From positions 1 through 9,156 of the forward strand of contig JAFZQL010000223.1 of assembly GCA_017620435.1 (NCBI GenBank): a stretch of DNA of 9,156 bases, in the 5' to 3' direction. The DNA comes from Erysipelotrichaceae bacterium (GTDB lineage Bacteria; Bacillota_I; Bacilli_A; Erysipelotrichales; Erysipelotrichaceae). Of the stretch, positions 6,907 through 9,156 are shown piece after piece (positions within the stretch are counted from its first letter, which is position 1; the number at the start of each line of letters is the position of its first letter). The translations under genes and the position numbers were made by a program. The notes under the pieces are model-generated. The model saw nothing but the letters and a program-made list of their open reading frames with translations. It had not been told where the DNA came from and ran no database searches.

Positions 6907-8102
6907 TGACACAGAGAGAAACCGCACTGGAAATCCTATATAAGTCGATCAAAGAGGAATCTTATTCCAATCTTTTGATGCGCAAGGAACTCGAGAAGCT
7001 GCCGCAGATACAGCGGGCTTTTGTAACGAATCTGGTCAACGGCATTCTAAGGAAATATGAGTTTCTGTCTTATCAGTTTCAGGATGAGATAAGAGCCGAT
7101 ACTTCTTTACGTATCAGGATCATCCTGTGCATGGCCCTGTATGAACGTTTCTATCTGAAGGAAAAGGACTACGTTGTAAACAACGAGTATGTTGAACTGG
7201 GAAGAAACAGGCACGAGAAAGCCTTTATCAATGCCTTGCTGCACAAGATAAAGAATCCGAAAGAAGCGGAAGAACCGTGGATCAGAAACAATCTTCCGGA
7301 ATGGATCTACAGGCTTTTATCCAGCCAGTACGACGAAGAAACGCTGAATAGTATCTTTCGTATCTACCAGAAGATTCCTTCCGTCTGTTACCGTATAAAC
7401 CGGAACAGATGCAGGATGGAAGACCTTGAAGGACTGAATATTGCTGCAGTGGATGACGATATCTTTACCGCGGAAGAAAACCTCCTGACAACAAAAGAGT
7501 ATAAACAGGGAGATTTCTATATCCAGGATTTCAACAGCGCTTCTTTATACAGACATCTAGATCTGCAGGAAGACCATACGCTGCTGGATGTCTGCAGCGC
7601 TCCGGGTTCGAAACTGTTCAACTGCCTGGATATTCTGAAGCCGGAAAACTGCTATGCCAACGATCTTCATGAAAACAGGGTAAAACTCATTCAGAAGATG
7701 GCGGAAAAACTCGGCTACAATGGTATTCATTATCTGAATGAAGACGGCAGAAAGCTGAAGGACGTCATAGACTTTAAATTCGACAGGATCATGCTAGACG
7801 CCCCATGCTCAGGCCTGGGCGTCATCGGCAGAAAACCGGATCTGAAATTCCATGTCAGACCGGAAAGTCTGGATGAACTGGAAAAACTTCAGCTGGAACT
7901 GCTGAACGGTATCAAGGAACTTGTAAAAACAGAAGGAATCATCCTGTATTCGACCTGTACGCTGAACCGGAAAGAAAACGACAGACTGGTCAGAAAATTC
8001 CTGAAGGAAGAGGAACGGTATGAACTGCTGGAAGAAGATACGATCATCAATGATCAAGGCGATGCTTTCTATTATGCTAAGATAAAAAGGGTGAAAGAAT
8101 GA
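6903..8102 (+). CDS. rsmB: RsmB, 16S rRNA (cytosine-C5) methyltransferase
   Basis: SAM-dependent methyltransferase expected to make m5C967 (E. coli numbering) in 16S rRNA. The 399 residues are slightly short for the family (about 430-450). The N-terminal 130 residues form a NusB-like RNA-binding domain (ALEILYKSIKEESYSNLLMR, VNGILRKYEFL, VVNNEYVELGR, FINALLHKI), which distinguishes RsmB from RsmF-like enzymes. The catalytic half has the SAM motif LLDVCSAPGSKL (227-238), C302 in LDAPCSGLG and C352 in YSTCTLNRKEND. The two cysteines are 50 residues apart, as are E. coli RsmB C325 and C375, where the latter is the nucleophile. The SAM motif normally reads CAAPGGKT, so two positions are changed. 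The start ATG overlaps the priA stop and has no visible ribosome binding site, so translation probably depends on coupling; a second ATG follows at 6906. The stop overlaps the rlmN start. Confidence 0.94.
   Translation: MMTQRETALEILYKSIKEESYSNLLMRKELEKLPQIQRAFVTNLVNGILRKYEFLSYQFQDEIRADTSLRIRIILCMALYERFYLKEKDYVVNNEYVELGRNRHEKAFINALLHKIKNPKEAEEPWIRNNLPEWIYRLLSSQYDEETLNSIFRIYQKIPSVCYRINRNRCRMEDLEGLNIAAVDDDIFTAEENLLTTKEYKQGDFYIQDFNSASLYRHLDLQEDHTLLDVCSAPGSKLFNCLDILKPENCYANDLHENRVKLIQKMAEKLGYNGIHYLNEDGRKLKDVIDFKFDRIMLDAPCSGLGVIGRKPDLKFHVRPESLDELEKLQLELLNGIKELVKTEGIILYSTCTLNRKENDRLVRKFLKEEERYELLEEDTIINDQGDAFYYAKIKRVKE
8087..8093 (+). promoter_or_regulatory. Ribosome binding site of rlmN
   Basis: AAGGGTG lies 5 bases before the rlmN ATG (8099), inside the 3' end of rsmB. 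It is a one-base-short match to AAGGAGGTG and supports the ATG at 8099 as the start. Confidence 0.6.
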
Positions 8103-9130
8103 GATCGATATACGATTTGTCAATGAAAGATCTGCAGGATTACCTTGAAGAGAATCATGTCAAGGCTTTTCATGCCAGACAGATATTCCGCTGGATCTAC
8201 GACAAAAGGATCAGCGATTTTGATCTGATGAGCGATCTGTCCAAGGACCTGATCGCCAGAATGAAAGAAGATTTTTCTATCTCTCCATTAATCGTCAAAG
8301 ACAGACAGATCTCAAAAGACGGTACACAGAAATTCCTTTTTGAACTGGAAGATCAGACCCTGGTAGAATCCGTACTGATGATTTTCGATTACGGTTTTTC
8401 AGCCTGCCTGTCTTCCCAGGTCGGCTGCAACATGGGCTGCAGCTTCTGCGCTTCTGGTCTTTTAAAGAAACAGCGCGATCTGAGCGCCGGTGAAATCGTT
8501 TCACAGGCTCTGATGATACAGAAACAGCTGGATGAAGACGGCGAAAGGCTTGGAAACATCGTCGTGATGGGGACGGGAGAACCGTTCGACAACTATGATA
8601 ACGTCATGCGGGCAATGAGCATCCTGAATGATCCGTACGGACTGCAGATCGGTTCCAGACATATTTCTATTTCTACCTGCGGTATCGTTCCGGGGATCAG
8701 AAGATTCGCCAGGGAGAATCTGCAGTACAATCTGGCCATATCTTTACATGCTCCGAATGATGAACTAAGAAACCGGCTGATGCCGGTTAACAGAGCCTAT
8801 CCGCTTAAAGAACTCTTTGATGCCCTGAAAGAATACAGCACGCTGAACAACCGCCGTCTGACTTTTGAATATCTGCTGCTGAAGGGTGTGAATGATTCCA
8901 GAAAAGAAGCAGATGAGATCAGAGATCTCTTAAAAGGTCTGAATGCCTATATCAACCTGAGTCCTTACAACAAGGTCTCGGAGAAAGACTTTGAGACTTC
9001 GGATGACGAGAATGCGCTGAGATTCTATGATCTGCTGAAGAAAAACAGCGTTGCCGTGACTTTAAGACAGAAAAAAGGAGACGACATTGATGCTGCCTGT
9101 GGTCAACTAAGGGCGAATCATATAAAATAA
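8099..9130 (+). CDS. rlmN: RlmN, dual-specificity rRNA/tRNA adenine-C2 methyltransferase
   Basis: Radical-SAM enzyme that methylates C2 of A2503 in 23S rRNA and, in characterised homologues, A37 of some tRNAs. The length of 343 residues is typical. Seen: the 4Fe-4S radical-SAM motif CNMGCSFC (C110, C114, C117); the additional conserved C103 in ACLSSQVGC, seven residues before the first cluster Cys as for E. coli C118/C125; MGTGEPFDN (157-165) in the SAM-binding region; SLHAPNDELRNRLMPVNR; and the methyl-accepting C334 in GDDIDAACGQL, equivalent to E. coli C355. Cfr resistance methylases share this fold, but the GDDIDAACGQL tail and the priA-rsmB-rlmN setting favour RlmN. The cluster requires Fe-S assembly, so the upstream suf operon is a plausible functional supplier, though it is transcribed separately. 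The start overlaps the rsmB stop (ATGA, 8099-8102). Confidence 0.95.
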   Translation: MRSIYDLSMKDLQDYLEENHVKAFHARQIFRWIYDKRISDFDLMSDLSKDLIARMKEDFSISPLIVKDRQISKDGTQKFLFELEDQTLVESVLMIFDYGFSACLSSQVGCNMGCSFCASGLLKKQRDLSAGEIVSQALMIQKQLDEDGERLGNIVVMGTGEPFDNYDNVMRAMSILNDPYGLQIGSRHISISTCGIVPGIRRFARENLQYNLAISLHAPNDELRNRLMPVNRAYPLKELFDALKEYSTLNNRRLTFEYLLLKGVNDSRKEADEIRDLLKGLNAYINLSPYNKVSEKDFETSDDENALRFYDLLKKNSVAVTLRQKKGDDIDAACGQLRANHIK

Positions 9131-9135
9131 AGAAG

Positions 9136-9156
9136 ATGGATTATTTCTGTATTACC
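9136..9156 (+). CDS. Start of a downstream gene, probably PP2C-type phosphatase (3' partial)
   Basis: An ATG five bases after the rlmN stop opens a frame that runs to the window end, encoding MDYFCIT. In many Bacillota rlmN is followed by the Ser/Thr phosphatase gene prpC/stp and then the kinase gene prkC, and such phosphatases often begin with a short aromatic strand of this kind. Seven residues cannot prove the identity; the call rests mainly on gene order. The sequence ahead of the ATG (AAAGAAG) is only a weak ribosome binding site. Confidence 0.45.

Noticed and set aside
8099..9130. Cfr-type antibiotic-resistance methyltransferase
   Set aside because: The GDDIDAACGQL tail and the conserved housekeeping neighbours fit RlmN better; nothing suggests mobility.
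1..9156. A novel defence, mobile or biosynthetic system
   Set aside because: Every complete gene belongs to a known housekeeping family in a common Bacillota order; no integrase, transposase, inverted-repeat pair or array was seen.

Overview
This window is a densely packed, single-strand (+) housekeeping block from a low-to-mid GC Gram-positive bacterium (Bacillota). The suf gene order C-D-S-U-B, the SufU-type scaffold in place of SufE or SufA, and the priA-rsmB-rlmN order all point there. The proteins are rather divergent from Bacillus forms: SufD is very short and RsmB has an unusual SAM motif. UGA is used as a stop codon (sufC, sufU, priA, rsmB), which argues against Mollicutes. My best guess is an Erysipelotrichia-like lineage, but that is only an impression from the protein sequences.

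Region 1 (1-4720) is a sufCDSUB operon for iron-sulfur cluster assembly. sufC is cut at its 5' end by the window edge. It is followed by sufD, sufS, sufU and sufB, which overlap or nearly touch. SufS is the cysteine desulfurase and SufU its zinc-dependent sulfur-transfer partner. SufB, SufC and SufD form the ATP-driven scaffold on which the cluster is built. The catalytic or ligand residues I looked for are present in all five. A perfect 10-bp hairpin with a U-tract overlaps the sufB stop codon and ends the operon.

Region 2 (about 4732-9156) begins immediately after that terminator. An extended -10 promoter lies 6 bases upstream of the priA start codon, so the priA transcript may be leaderless. 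Then come priA (replication restart helicase), rsmB (16S rRNA m5C methyltransferase) and rlmN (23S rRNA/tRNA m2A radical-SAM methyltransferase), each joined to the next by an ATGA overlap. The last 21 bases look like the start of another gene, probably the PP2C-type phosphatase that follows rlmN in many Bacillota. The def and fmt genes that commonly lie between priA and rsmB are absent here.

There is no gene-free stretch over 30 bases, and I see no mobile element, CRISPR array or RNA gene. No novel multi-gene system is visible. The most interesting points are the terminator/promoter/start-codon compaction at sufB-priA, the shortened SufD, the extended SufC tail, the missing fmt/def, and a roughly four-fold excess of the tetranucleotide GATC.
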